A stretch of DNA of 64,000 nt from Syntrophaceticus sp050949745 (GCA_050949745.1 JBMNGF010000015.1:1-64000); one strand, 5' to 3'. Positions 36,257 through 45,220 are shown, counted from the stretch's first letter. Program-made: numbers and translations. The notes: generated by a model from the letters alone, not told the origin.

Positions 36257-36465
36257 TTATCGTTTCTTCTTCATAGAGATATTTAACCTGTCGCTGGATA
36301 TCAATTCACTGGTATTTAGAAAGCCGCGGTTCTGGGGATCACACAGCTCGGCAATGCTCTCCCCAGTAATCGGGTCAACAATATCATCCAGTGCATTGAC
36401 TACCACCACTGCTCCTACGATCAAATCGCCCTGTTTTAAAGACCAGGAACCAAGGGAGCTCTTAG
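36257..36465 (-). pseudogene. Fragment of a P1 (DmpA) family aminopeptidase
   Basis: A minus-strand frame reads SLGSWSLKQGDLIVGAVVVV, then NALDDIVDPITGE, close to the DmpA/P1 peptidase segment with the VGALVVVNA strand and D-x-x-D-P-x-TG turn. It ends at TAA 36257 after about 70 residues; there is no start and no catalytic Ser region. A relic. Confidence 0.5.
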
Positions 36466-36642
36466 TTGCAGAGCTGGCTTGAGTGTTTTGCTAGAGATTA
36501 TATAATTACGGAACAATCGGTGTGATAAACTATACATAAGCTATCTAGAAAAGGGAAAAGTATAATTCATCTTTTTCCATCACCTTGCAGTAGAGGAACT
36601 ATTAGATTTCGATGACGATGAAATAGTAAATGAGGTGTTAGC

Positions 36643-36786
36643 ATGAAAAAGTATGAGTATAAATGCGTGTGCATTTGGGGCGGTGGAGAAAAAACGACTA
36701 GAATACTTAATGAATATGGGCAGCAGGGTTGGGAGTTGGTATCTACATGGTCAGTTTGGCATTACTTTAAGAGAGAAACAGCTTGA
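36643..36786 (+). CDS. Small DUF4177-like protein
   Basis: 47 residues, too short for most ORF callers. MKKYEYKCVC at the start and ILNEYGQQGWELVSTWSVW, the GWELVS signature of DUF4177. RBS GAGGTG lies 6 bases before the ATG. Ends 91 bases before the alkyltransferase start, so the two may share a transcript. Function unknown. Confidence 0.6.
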   Translation: MKKYEYKCVCIWGGGEKTTRILNEYGQQGWELVSTWSVWHYFKRETA

Positions 36787-36877
36787 GTGGCTCTTGTCAC
36801 TGTGGTCAAGAAACTGTACATTAGAAAATACAGAGAGTTGCTGTATTGGATTCGGCCTGGTGAAAGGAGAGGTATTC

Positions 36878-37393
36878 GTGGAGATTTGCTATTGGGACAA
36901 ACTCGCATCTCCTATAGGTTCGATCTATTTGGCGGCCACTGAGGAAGGTTTGGTATACTCCGCCACCTCTAGGGAGGGTGGCGAAGAAATGCACGCTTGG
37001 TTGGCTAAACACCTACCGAACTGCACCTTTAAGCAAGGCAGCAACCCCACCTTAAACACTGCCAAACAACAACTGACTGCTTATTTCACCGGTGAAAGCA
37101 AGGTTTTGGATGTGCCTTTAAAGCTTATCGGCACAACCTTTCAGAAGAGTGTTTGGCAGGCCCTTCGTACCATACCTTATGGTGAAACCCGCACCTATGG
37201 GCAAATAGCGGTTCAGGTGGGCAGACCCAAAGGGCCGCGGGCTGTAGGGCAGGCCAACCACAATAATCCCGTATCCATTTTTGTTCCCTGACACCGAGTC
37301 ATCGGCGCCGGTGGTGCCTTGGTGGGTTTTGGGGGCGGCCTGCCAATAAAAAGCTGGTTATTGGATTTGGAAGGTGCAGCCTATAGAGGCTGA
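36878..37393 (+). CDS. ogt: O6-alkylguanine-DNA alkyltransferase with UGA (probable selenocysteine) at the catalytic position
   Basis: 171 residues if UGA is read through, starting at GTG 36878 (RBS AAAGGAGAGG). N-terminal domain SPIGSIYLAATEEGLVYSA, then the DNA-binding domain TFQKSVWQALRTIPYGETRT (about 92-111), GRPKGPRAVGQANHNNP and FVP. The family active site PCHRV appears as P-TGA-HRV: TGA 37289-37291 is residue 138. The same frame continues HRVIGAGGALVGFGGGL to a stop at 37391, giving the normal family end. A hairpin follows the UGA at SECIS distance. The enzyme normally transfers alkyl groups from O6-guanine to the Cys; selenolate would be more nucleophilic. Alternative: a nonsense mutation in a pseudogene, but its exact position argues against that. 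Confidence 0.75.
37292..37324 (+). promoter_or_regulatory. Bacterial SECIS-like hairpin in ogt
   Basis: Inner stem GGCGCC (37304-37309) pairs with GGTGCC (37313-37318, one G-U) around loop GGU. An outer CACC/GGTG stem (37292-37295 with 37321-37324) extends it. The loop begins 18 bases after the UGA and has G in its first two positions, as bacterial SECIS elements require. Confidence 0.6.
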
Positions 37394-37420
37394 CCATCAG
37401 GGGGACGGTTCTGGTGATGG
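37394..37420. repeat. Palindromic repeat, family D
   Basis: CCATCAGGGGGACGGTTCTG with TGATGG arm, starting at the base after the ogt stop. A family C stub (AGCAAGCTCGGGGA) follows at 37504. No gene lies in 37421-37738. Confidence 0.75.
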
Positions 37421-37738
37421 GTCGTGGTACAAGCGATGATCAAATGCCGGGTTGTCAGAGTGAGTCGTCCATCGGTCCATCAAGATCCCCAAGCTGTACC
37501 ACTAGCAAGCTCGGGGAATGGCCCATATTATTTATTTTGATAAATTTATGAAATATATTTTACATAAATGCAGGGTGCGGAAAAGGGATTAGAAGTTGTT
37601 TAAAACACCTAATACGACAAAAAATGGAAGGAGCTTGATCCAAAACTATAGAATTAATCCTTGAGTGAACTACCTAATTAACTCAGTATGAAAAGGACTA
37701 CGATAGTTAATTAAGGTATTTTTATCAAGGAGGGTGAA

Positions 37739-38368
37739 ATGAGGTACCGCATTTTGATTGTCAGTGATTCGGTAGAGTGGTGTGAGAGTCTCAATACAGG
37801 ATTTAAATTAAATGGCTCTTTCCATGTTCTTGGTATCCTTTCTACTCCTGAACTAATTGATAGCGGCGTTTCTCTCTATCCTGATGTTGTTCTCTGGGAA
37901 GTGAATGATGATCCATTACCTTTAATTTCGGAAATTAAGACTAAGAGCCCCTTTTCCCGCCTGGTAATCATTTTGCGGGAGCCTGGCCAGTATAATATGG
38001 TAGAACTGATCAACTCTGGTATTCATGGAGTCCTACCTGCACGGTTGCTGCCCAAACAGATAGCCTCTGCGGTTGAATTGATCCTGGATGCCGGAGTGCT
38101 TTGTCTTCCTCGCTTTGGGCCTGAATACAACATCAATGTCCACTCCCAGGGTGATTGCTTGCTTTTTGATACTCTGACCAGAAGAGAACAAGAGGTATAT
38201 ACGCTGTTGAAAAAGGGGCAAACCAATTCAGAAATTGCCTCTAGACTGTATATTTCTGAGTCCACAGTTAAATCCCACCTGCGCAGCATTTTTCGTAAAT
38301 TAGGGGTACACAGGCGCAACGAGGTGCTTGCTATTCAGGGGTTTAACCCCGCTGGAGCAAAAGCCTGA
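37739..38368 (+). CDS. NarL/LuxR-type response regulator with atypical receiver
   Basis: 209 residues; RBS AAGGAGGGTG. Receiver-like domain 1-120 (RYRILIVSDSVEWCESL) and a LuxR HTH at about 145-205 (LTRREQEVYTLLKKGQTNSEIASRLYISESTVKSHLR). The phospho-acceptor region reads YPDVVLWEVNDD: where the family has Asp after a hydrophobic strand (VVLLD), this one has Trp-Glu, and the acidic pocket near residue 10 is reduced to one Asp. It may therefore act without phosphorylation. No histidine kinase is nearby. It precedes the SipW locus by 700 bases and might control it; that is inference. Confidence 0.8.
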   Translation: MRYRILIVSDSVEWCESLNTGFKLNGSFHVLGILSTPELIDSGVSLYPDVVLWEVNDDPLPLISEIKTKSPFSRLVIILREPGQYNMVELINSGIHGVLPARLLPKQIASAVELILDAGVLCLPRFGPEYNINVHSQGDCLLFDTLTRREQEVYTLLKKGQTNSEIASRLYISESTVKSHLRSIFRKLGVHRRNEVLAIQGFNPAGAKA

Positions 38369-38520
38369 CCGGTAAGGTTTTTTGATCAACAAAAAACCCT
38401 ATACTGAGCCAATTAATGGCCGGGAGTTTCCGGGTCTTTTTATTTGAACAGCCACCTGAATAGTTCATTCCAAATTAATTCTGTGTGTTGGTAAAAATTT
38501 AATACAAAATAATGGAAAAG

Positions 38521-38545
38521 CCTGAATTGATCTCAGGTTTTTTAT
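38521..38545 (+). terminator. Rho-independent terminator after the regulator gene
   Basis: Stem CCTGA / TCAGG followed by a T-rich run. Confidence 0.5.
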
Positions 38546-38683
38546 TTTATTGGGTAAACATCTACTCCTTCGACTGTCCAAATTTGTTTTGTATCCTGAA
38601 TTAAGCATACACTAGATAGTTAACACATAGCATTAATCTTTTAGATATTTGAATCATCCTTCCTTCCGCCTGCCGGGGGATCC

Positions 38684-38840
38684 ATTTCTCCTATTGGACT
38701 AGCCTGCGGTCCAGTTGGGCAAGCAATTAATTTAGGTTAATTAGGGGCTGACGTTTGGGCATTCATATTATGGGGTTAGTTGGTAGTAGTAATTTTCGTT
38801 ATTTATGCCTACTTCTGTTTGGCCTCATTTCCCCCTTTTG
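38684..38840 (+). pseudogene. Decayed permease fragment
   Basis: One frame reads ISPIGLACGPVGQAINLG, stop, LGADVWAFILWG, stop, LVVVIFVIYAYFCLASFPPF: a hydrophobic transporter-like stretch with two in-frame stops (TAA, TAG). Family not determined. The rest of 38369-39075 shows no gene; GGGGG upstream of 39076 is the next RBS. Confidence 0.4.
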
Positions 38841-39075
38841 GTCAATAGTAGTTGAGAGGAAAACCATGATAAGGTAATTAAAGACAGGATAGGCCTATTG
38901 TTACCAATGGGTGGAAGCAGCAGCAATTGTGGCACCAGAACTTGTTAGATCAATGTCGTGGTTTCCGTTCAGCCACAGAAAAAAGGGACAACTGGAGGTG
39001 AGTGCCAAAAGCAAAAACCATTATTTAATTATGTTTCTAATTTTAACTAAATTAGATAATTAGGGGGTTGTTCGA

Positions 39076-39840
39076 ATGAAATCCAAAAAGACCATGATAA
39101 TTTGTCTGGTCGCAGTGCTTGCCCTGGCAATGATGGGCTTTGGGTTTGCCAAGTGGTCGGATTCTGTGAAATTTGAGGGCAGTGTAGAAACAGGTAATGT
39201 AGGGGTTAATATTCAGGGAAACGGGACCAATGACCAGGGAGCCGATCCCCAGAAGTTCCCAGGCAACAACAAAGAGGGTAAGGATGTTGCAAGTTGTGAT
39301 TTAACTACAACATGCGATGAAAAAACCGTTAAGCTCAAAATCAATAACGCTTATCCATGGTATGCACCACAATTTAGCTTCCGCATTAACGGTACGGGCA
39401 CTGTACCTGTCAAGCTCGAAACTGTAAAATATGATTCATGGTCCGGTCAGTTAGGCAAATTTATAGTACTGGATAGCTGGGAGATCCATGTTGTTAACCC
39501 TGCATCTCATGGACTGGATGCCGTAGATAAGACAGTTAAGTCGACATCTAGGGGTTATAAGGCGACATGGGAAAGTCTTACAGGTGCTCTTAAAAAAATC
39601 CAGCTTCACGATGGCGGATATATAGATGTGACAGTTGGCATGTATATTAAGGAAACTATCCGTGGTGGTGGATGTGACGCTGTTGAAGGCGAAACTGAAT
39701 ATGAAATTGATGGTTATGGTCCTGGTCCTGGCCATGGTGGCGGTCAGATTGCTCCGCAAAATGCCAACAGTGAATGTACACTCAAGTTTGATTTCGCCCA
39801 GTGGAATGAAGTTGAGGGTAAACCTTCGTGGATTAGGTGA
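39076..39840 (+). CDS. TasA/camelysin-like secreted matrix protein
   Basis: 254 residues; RBS TAGGGGGTTG. A signal peptide of the SipW-dependent type (IICLVAVLALAMMGFGFAKW) runs directly into WSDSVKFEGSVETGNVGV, the usual start of TasA/CalY-like mature proteins, followed by beta-rich sequence, cysteine pairs and a glycine-rich stretch (GPGPGHGGG at about 211). It probably forms surface fibres or matrix after processing by the SipW-like enzyme encoded next door. First gene of a five-gene locus. Sequence outside the N-terminus diverges from TasA, so the exact function is open. Confidence 0.7.
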   Translation: MKSKKTMIICLVAVLALAMMGFGFAKWSDSVKFEGSVETGNVGVNIQGNGTNDQGADPQKFPGNNKEGKDVASCDLTTTCDEKTVKLKINNAYPWYAPQFSFRINGTGTVPVKLETVKYDSWSGQLGKFIVLDSWEIHVVNPASHGLDAVDKTVKSTSRGYKATWESLTGALKKIQLHDGGYIDVTVGMYIKETIRGGGCDAVEGETEYEIDGYGPGPGHGGGQIAPQNANSECTLKFDFAQWNEVEGKPSWIR

Positions 39841-39949
39841 TTGTGTATAAAATTTTGATGATAGAGATTAGAGGCATGGTGGGGGGTGTACCCTTCACCA
39901 TGCCATAATTTATGACACATCCTCAACTTTGGCGGGAGGAGCAACTGAA

Positions 39950-40072
39950 ATGATAAAAAAACCGATGTTGTCCTTGTTAGTGTTGCTGTTCGCCCTGGCT
40001 GCAGTAGGGGCTGGATATGCCCGCTGGTCAGACACTCTGCAGGTCCAGTTGGATGCTGCAACAGGCAGTTGA
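39950..40072 (+). CDS. Stub of a second SipW-type exported protein
   Basis: 40 residues behind GGGAGGAGC. It consists of a full SipW-type signal region (LSLLVLLFALAAVGAGYARW) followed by SDTLQVQLDAATGS and a stop. It is either a truncated paralogue of the 39076 protein or a true small secreted peptide of about 16 residues. A hairpin follows directly. Confidence 0.5.
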   Translation: MIKKPMLSLLVLLFALAAVGAGYARWSDTLQVQLDAATGS

Positions 40073-40076
40073 ATAC

Positions 40077-40098
40077 AGGCAGACTTTTTGCTCTGCCT
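40077..40098 (+). terminator. Hairpin after stub gene (attenuator-like)
   Basis: AGGCAGA / TCTGCCT stem with a T-rich loop, 4 bases after the stub stop and 65 bases before the peptidase gene. It could reduce read-through from the abundant structural gene into the peptidase gene. Confidence 0.45.
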
Positions 40099-40162
40099 AT
40101 ATTCATAAATTGGTCTGTGCAAACACCAGAAATACCGGGAATCGGCAAAAAAGGTGAGAAAT

Positions 40163-41335
40163 ATGAACTGGAACTTTAAGCCACAGTGGAACTGGTTGGT
40201 TTTATTGGCAGCGGTACTCTTTGTTCCGTTTCTTTTAAACCTGGTTCTACCGCGCTTTGTCAGTGGGTCCTATGTGACTTATATTATCCAACCTGCTTTC
40301 TGGGTGATGCTGGCCGTTGTTATCCTGTGCCAGCCGCCTGCAAACGGTATTAGCAAAACACGCATGCGTCCCTTTTTAATCAAATTTGCGCTGGGTGTTG
40401 CCTTTTTTCAAGTCTATTTGATGGTGGTAGCCGGATTTTTCAACGGTTTTGGCAAAAGCCCTTATTCCTTTACATTCCAAGGGATCCTGATCAATCTGAT
40501 TTATGTGGGGACAGCTCTTTTAGGTATGGAACTGAGCAGGGCGTGGCTGATCAACAGGGTTCTGCGTAAGCCAGCGGTTTTGCTGCCGGTTTTGATGGCC
40601 TTGATCTACACTCTGATCGATCTTCCCTTTGGGCAGGTTCCCCTAAAGGGGGGCACACTGGAAGCCTGGACGAGTTTTTTGGGTTCAACATGCCTTCCTC
40701 TGTCTTTGGAGCACCTGTTGGCATCGATTCTCGCTATGTGGGGCGGTCCGCTTCCCGCAATTGCTTACAGAGGGGTACTGCAAGCCTTTGAGTGGTTCAG
40801 TCCGATTCTTCCGGATCTCAACTGGGCGATGAAGGCACTCGTTGGCACAGTAGTGCCTGTTGTGGCACTGGCTATCATCCATGAGTATTTCTCTTTTCAA
40901 CTTGCGCGGCGCCTTAGGAAAAAAAGAGGTGAACAGGGGATTGTCAGCGCAGCGCTCTTTTGTATAGCCGCGGTGATTGTCATCTGGTTTTCGTTAGGGG
41001 TTTTCCCTGTAAAGCCTGCGGTTATCTACAGCGGGAGTATGCGCCCATTCATTGAAGTAGGAGATATTGTTATAGTTGCTCAAAAAAACCCCGATCTTCT
41101 CCATGTAGGTGATGTGATTTCGTACAGAGTCCAGGACTCCCCGATTCCCACTGTTCATAGGGTGATCACCATAGAGGGGGATGGCCCTTCTAAAGCTTTT
41201 ATTACCAAAGGGGATGACAACAAAGACGCGGATCAACCGGTTAAGCCTGAACATGTGATAGGTAAGGTTGTGCTGAAGATACCCCGTGCAGGGTGGGTGT
41301 CTATAGCCATCAGGAAATTTATTATTTCCGGCTGA
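40163..41335 (+). CDS. sipW: SipW-like signal peptidase I with large N-terminal membrane domain
   Basis: About 390 residues (ATG 40163 preferred, AAGGTGAG upstream; GTG 40154 possible). The C-terminal third is the peptidase: a membrane anchor ending near ALFCIAAVIVIWFSLGVF, then YSGSMRPFIEVGDIVIV with the catalytic Ser, and PTVHRVI where a His replaces the Lys of ordinary bacterial enzymes, as in SipW and ER-type peptidases. The first about 260 residues form seven or so membrane helices, longer than in Bacillus SipW. It should process the neighbouring TasA-like and related precursors. Confidence 0.82.
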   Translation: MNWNFKPQWNWLVLLAAVLFVPFLLNLVLPRFVSGSYVTYIIQPAFWVMLAVVILCQPPANGISKTRMRPFLIKFALGVAFFQVYLMVVAGFFNGFGKSPYSFTFQGILINLIYVGTALLGMELSRAWLINRVLRKPAVLLPVLMALIYTLIDLPFGQVPLKGGTLEAWTSFLGSTCLPLSLEHLLASILAMWGGPLPAIAYRGVLQAFEWFSPILPDLNWAMKALVGTVVPVVALAIIHEYFSFQLARRLRKKRGEQGIVSAALFCIAAVIVIWFSLGVFPVKPAVIYSGSMRPFIEVGDIVIVAQKNPDLLHVGDVISYRVQDSPIPTVHRVITIEGDGPSKAFITKGDDNKDADQPVKPEHVIGKVVLKIPRAGWVSIAIRKFIISG

Positions 41336-41541
41336 GCGCATGTAGGCGATACCGACAAATCATTAAAAGCGAACCAGGAGGAAATAGATGTTAGATGCCG
41401 GAGGTCAAAAGTTGTAACAGAAGTCAGACGCCGGATGCCGGAAATGGGAATAGATGAGGGATGTGGGATGTGTGAAGTGGGAATGGATGTTGAATGTAAA
41501 AAGCGCCCGGGGGATTTTTTCGGAAAGGAATGGGATATGAT

Positions 41542-42615
41542 ATGCGCCTGCGGAAAATAGGTTTGGGAAAGAAAATGAGGTTCTTTCTCATCGTGATAGT
41601 AGGTCTATTGATGGCCTTGTCTGTTTATAACGTTTACAGGGTTTTTGGAGAACCGGAGATGATCAATAAAAATGTTCCGGTTTATAACTTTCAGCATCAA
41701 GGTGAAATGGATTACAGAGTACAGCTCAAACCTAATACCATTATCAGTGAGACTGAAATGCACCAAGACGAAGTTTACTATTCCAAATTGGTAGAATCGA
41801 TTGATACCGATTTTTCATACAGTTATACAGCTGATCAGCCAGCGAAGCTGAAAGTTATTTATGATGTGGTTGCTGTTGTTGAGGCTCCAGAGATGTGGAA
41901 AAAAGAGTTTCCCCTTATCCCAGAAACTGTAGTAGAGGAAGAGGGCAAAACGGTTTCTTTCAACAGGCCATTTTCCTTCACCCTTGAACCCTACCAAGAT
42001 TATGTAAACAAAGTGAATGAGGAATTGGGGGTTAACGCCAGAGACCCCGGGGTCATTGTTCAGGCGAATATCAATGTGGTTGCTGAATCTGCGGCCGGGC
42101 AGTCTAGTGAGAGGTTAACTCCTACTATGGAAATCCCCCTGTCAGCGGGTGAGTTTAAGATTGGCGGCACTTTATCTCCAGAGAAATCCGGTGCCCATAC
42201 TGCAGCTAAAATGGTTCCCAACCCAGGGCTGCAGGGGAGGATGACGAGACATGTTCTATTTTTGGGAATATTGATAGTATTTGGGGCTATCACTTTATTA
42301 TGGACTGAGGTGAAGGAGCCTGTACAGAGCAAAGAGGTTGATCAAATCTGGAGGCAGTACAAAGATCGGCTGGTAAAAGCGGATCGAAATTTTGTAGTTC
42401 CCGATGACCTGGTTTTTGTTCCACTGGGTTCGATGGATGATCTGATCAAGGTGGCTGATGAGGCAGGTAAACCGATTATCTTCCAGGATGCAACTACTTC
42501 TGAGATAAAACCAGGATGTTATGTCCTTGATGGGCTAACTGTTTATAAATACGTGATCACGGAGTTCGAGGGTGTTGTTCTACAAAATGATATTGAGGCC
42601 GTTTTTCCATCCTAG
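41542..42615 (+). CDS. DUF5305 membrane-anchored protein of the SipW locus
   Basis: About 357 residues from ATG 41542 (RBS AAGGAATGG). One N-terminal membrane segment (FFLIVIVGLLMALSVYNVY), an extracellular beta-rich part with Y-VQLKPNTI (about 55-220), a second membrane segment (VLFLGILIVFGAITLLW) and a cytosolic tail. This layout is that of DUF5305 proteins, which commonly accompany SipW-type peptidases. Likely helps matrix protein assembly or export. Upstream, 41336-41541 holds only simple GGAAATGGGAA-type sequence. Confidence 0.7.
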   Translation: MRLRKIGLGKKMRFFLIVIVGLLMALSVYNVYRVFGEPEMINKNVPVYNFQHQGEMDYRVQLKPNTIISETEMHQDEVYYSKLVESIDTDFSYSYTADQPAKLKVIYDVVAVVEAPEMWKKEFPLIPETVVEEEGKTVSFNRPFSFTLEPYQDYVNKVNEELGVNARDPGVIVQANINVVAESAAGQSSERLTPTMEIPLSAGEFKIGGTLSPEKSGAHTAAKMVPNPGLQGRMTRHVLFLGILIVFGAITLLWTEVKEPVQSKEVDQIWRQYKDRLVKADRNFVVPDDLVFVPLGSMDDLIKVADEAGKPIIFQDATTSEIKPGCYVLDGLTVYKYVITEFEGVVLQNDIEAVFPS

Positions 42616-42637
42616 AGATTGAAGAGGGGTGGCGCGG

Positions 42638-42664
42638 GTGGCGCGGGGACGTTTCGTTTGCCAC
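42638..42664. repeat. REP-A palindrome cluster
   Basis: GTGGCGCGGGGACGTTTCG and TTTGCCAC, with a preceding half copy and a degenerate second copy near 42713-42745. Confidence 0.8.
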
Positions 42665-42851
42665 ATCCACAACCCCTGCTAGTCGGTGCTGATGTGCTGA
42701 TGTGGCGCGGGTGTGGTGCGGGGACGTTTCGCCACGTGGCGCGCCTGTAGAGATCTCTCAGGCAGGAGTGGGGCAAGTCTGGTCACGGGTCAATAATGCG
42801 GGAATTTTGGTGTGGGAATATTTTTTCACAAAGAAAGGAACGAGTTGAAAA

Positions 42852-43634
42852 ATGAACAGATATGCCTGTGTTGTGCTTGGGCTGTTGATTGTTTTTTCTT
42901 TGATGAATTTCGGGTTTGCGAATCGGGGAAACTGCGTTTCAGATTCAACCATCCAGACCAGCAAATTTAAATGGGGGATATGTAGTGACTCCGTTTCCCA
43001 GGGAGACAAGGGTTCAGACCTGACCTGTGACTCCGGGCTAAAAAATGTCTGCCTTGTCTCTGGGGGTAAAGATGTCGGAGCAACCAGTCTGAGTCTACGG
43101 GATACCAATAAAAATGGTGCGATTGATACTATGGATATAAATATGTTTAATGCCTATCCTTCTTATTATAATAAAATCGATATTGGGGTGAAAAATTTCG
43201 GGAAAATTGCTGTAAAGGTAGGAAGGGCGATATTCATATGGAAGGGAAAAACATTCACACTGGAGAGTGGGCAGGTTTATTACCTTTACGAGAATGGAAG
43301 AATGACAAAAACCCACACTGGTCATGAAGATGCGGTACTGGAGGTTCGATGGACGGAAGGCTCTAAACAGAATCAGTGTTCGGGTGAAATTTTACCCTGT
43401 GCACTTGAGTTTCATGTGTTACAAGGAGCATCCCAGAACAATTCTTACCGCTTTGTGGTTACACTGGCAGCGGAAGCAGCGGAAGTAGTAGGATCGATAA
43501 GTGATCAGGCCAGTGAACAGGCTACCCCAAAAGCAAAGTCTACATTGCCGAGAACAGGAGGAACCGTTTATTTATTTTATCTTGTGGGTATGATGGCAGT
43601 GGTGTTTGGCGTTTTGCTAAGGCGAAAGCATTAA
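42852..43634 (+). CDS. LPXTG wall-anchored protein of the SipW locus
   Basis: 260 residues; RBS AAAGGAACG. Short signal region (VVLGLLIVFSLMNFGFAN) resembling the TasA-like one. The mature part has four or more cysteines (GNCVSD, WGICSD, LTCDSG, NVCLVSGG) and a Glu/Ala-rich stalk. It ends with a complete sortase signal: LPRTGG at about 233, a hydrophobic segment (YLFYLVGMMAVVFGVLL), then RRKH. So it should be linked to peptidoglycan, perhaps anchoring fibres of the TasA-like protein. No sortase gene is in the window. Confidence 0.75.
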   Translation: MNRYACVVLGLLIVFSLMNFGFANRGNCVSDSTIQTSKFKWGICSDSVSQGDKGSDLTCDSGLKNVCLVSGGKDVGATSLSLRDTNKNGAIDTMDINMFNAYPSYYNKIDIGVKNFGKIAVKVGRAIFIWKGKTFTLESGQVYYLYENGRMTKTHTGHEDAVLEVRWTEGSKQNQCSGEILPCALEFHVLQGASQNNSYRFVVTLAAEAAEVVGSISDQASEQATPKAKSTLPRTGGTVYLFYLVGMMAVVFGVLLRRKH

Positions 43635-43836
43635 AGGTATCAGCTACCGCATTCTGTCGAATGCGGAGGTCAACTACCTGGGGAGGGTATGGAGCGGGGT
43701 ACCTACAGGAGAAGGGTTAACACTATTATGACGATGCATAAGGTCAATGGCCGGGGGCTTACAATGACCACATGTGCCCAGTTTTGCAAAGTCTGTCTCT
43801 CCACCAAGCCCTTAATAATCCTTAATAATGCCGAGT

Positions 43837-44769
43837 TCACTTCTGTGTTCCCAGGGGTTCAGGACTTTCACAGGGGCACGAGCGGTACAGCGGTGTGGAT
43901 AAATACTTTTCGCCCCGATCTGGGAACAGGGTTACAATTAGACCTTCATCGAGTTTTTTGGACAGCTCCACGGCTACATGAAAGGCTGCGCCAGAGCTCA
44001 TTCCGGAAAAAATGCCCTCTTCTCTGGCCAGCCGTCTGGTCATGACAAAGGCATCTTCGTCAATAATACCTACCTTTTCATCGAGCAAGGCCGGGTTGTA
44101 TAGCTTGGGAACGATCGCTTCCTCCATGTTTTTTAAGCCCTGGATATTATGACATTTAAACGGTTCCACACCGATTATTTTTATGTTGGGGTTAAATTCC
44201 TTCAGGCGCCGTGAACAACCCATAAGAGTTCCTGTTGTTCCCATTCCTGCGACAAAATGAGTTATCTTGCCCTTCGTTTGCTCCCAAATCTCGACGGCTG
44301 TAGTTTCATAATGGGCCAGAGCGTTGCTGGCGTTATTGTACTGGTTAGGCATAAAATAGAGCTCAGGATTGCTATCATAGAGCTGGTGTGCTTTTTCAAT
44401 AGCCCCGTCTGTTCCTTTTTCGCCCGGGGTTAAGATGATTTCGGCTCCAAATGCCTCCAGCATTTTCCGGCGCTCTTCGCTCATCCATTCAGACATGGTG
44501 ACCAGCAAGCGGTATCCTTTGACTGCTGCGACCATGGCCAGGCCTATACCGGTATTGCCGCTGGTCGGTTCCAGGATGCTCTTGTCTTTGGTTAGCTCTC
44601 CGTTTTTTTCCGCCTTGGTGATCATGTATAAGGCAACTCTGTCTTTTACGCTTCCGCCGGGGTTGGTACCTTCCAACTTGGCAGCTATCGTTACCCGGGG
44701 GTTAGGGTTGAGCCGGCTGATTTTAACTAAAGGTGTTTGTCCAATCGATTCCAGTAAGCTTTCTTTCAA
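43837..44769 (-). CDS. cysK: Cysteine synthase (O-acetylserine sulfhydrylase)
   Basis: 310 residues. PLP lysine in NPGGSVKDR (K42), substrate loop EPTSGNTGIGLA (about 68-79), phosphate-binding GMGTTGTLMG (about 174) and GMSSGAAFH (about 263). Makes cysteine from O-acetylserine and sulfide. The last about 15 residues (SCPCESPEPLGTQK) extend past the usual end, and include an extra CPC motif. The start is likely ATG 44769. Monocistronic in this window. Confidence 0.9.
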   Translation of the reverse strand: MKESLLESIGQTPLVKISRLNPNPRVTIAAKLEGTNPGGSVKDRVALYMITKAEKNGELTKDKSILEPTSGNTGIGLAMVAAVKGYRLLVTMSEWMSEERRKMLEAFGAEIILTPGEKGTDGAIEKAHQLYDSNPELYFMPNQYNNASNALAHYETTAVEIWEQTKGKITHFVAGMGTTGTLMGCSRRLKEFNPNIKIIGVEPFKCHNIQGLKNMEEAIVPKLYNPALLDEKVGIIDEDAFVMTRRLAREEGIFSGMSSGAAFHVAVELSKKLDEGLIVTLFPDRGEKYLSTPLYRSCPCESPEPLGTQK

Positions 44770-44816
44770 AGATAGGCCCCCCTTATTCTTTTATCAATTA
44801 TAACATACTCGATAGG

Positions 44817-45056
44817 GTGGCAAGAGGACGTTTCGTTTGCCACGTCACCACCATCAGGGGCATCAGGGGGACGACCATCGGGGGGACGGTTCCGGTGATG
44901 GGTCGTGGTACAGCGATGATTAATGTCGGGATGTCAGCGTGAGTCGAGTCGTCCATCTCTATCATCAAAAAGGGATCCAAGTTGGTATCACTAGCAAGCT
45001 CGGGGAGAAAAGTACATCTCTCTGTAAGGTATCTATACGCAAGGGAACCGGGTAGT
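44817..45056. repeat. Repeat cluster: REP-A, D and C
   Basis: REP-A at 44817-44843, a D palindrome (CCATCG/TGATGG arms) at 44875-44901, and a degenerate family C copy at 44993-45056. No gene between 44770 and 45220 apart from a coding-like scrap at about 45060-45220 without a start. Confidence 0.7.
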
Positions 45057-45220
45057 GTCCGAATTTATGCTATTTTTAAGGACAACTATAGAAGGTTTAA
45101 TGAGGATGAAAGCAGAAAATATCTACAAGGCAAAAACTATGCGCAGACACACTTGAATAAACAGGTGTCCATTTTCAAGAGAGATGACCAGATCGGTAAG
45201 AAAGACTCTAAAAGTGTGGG

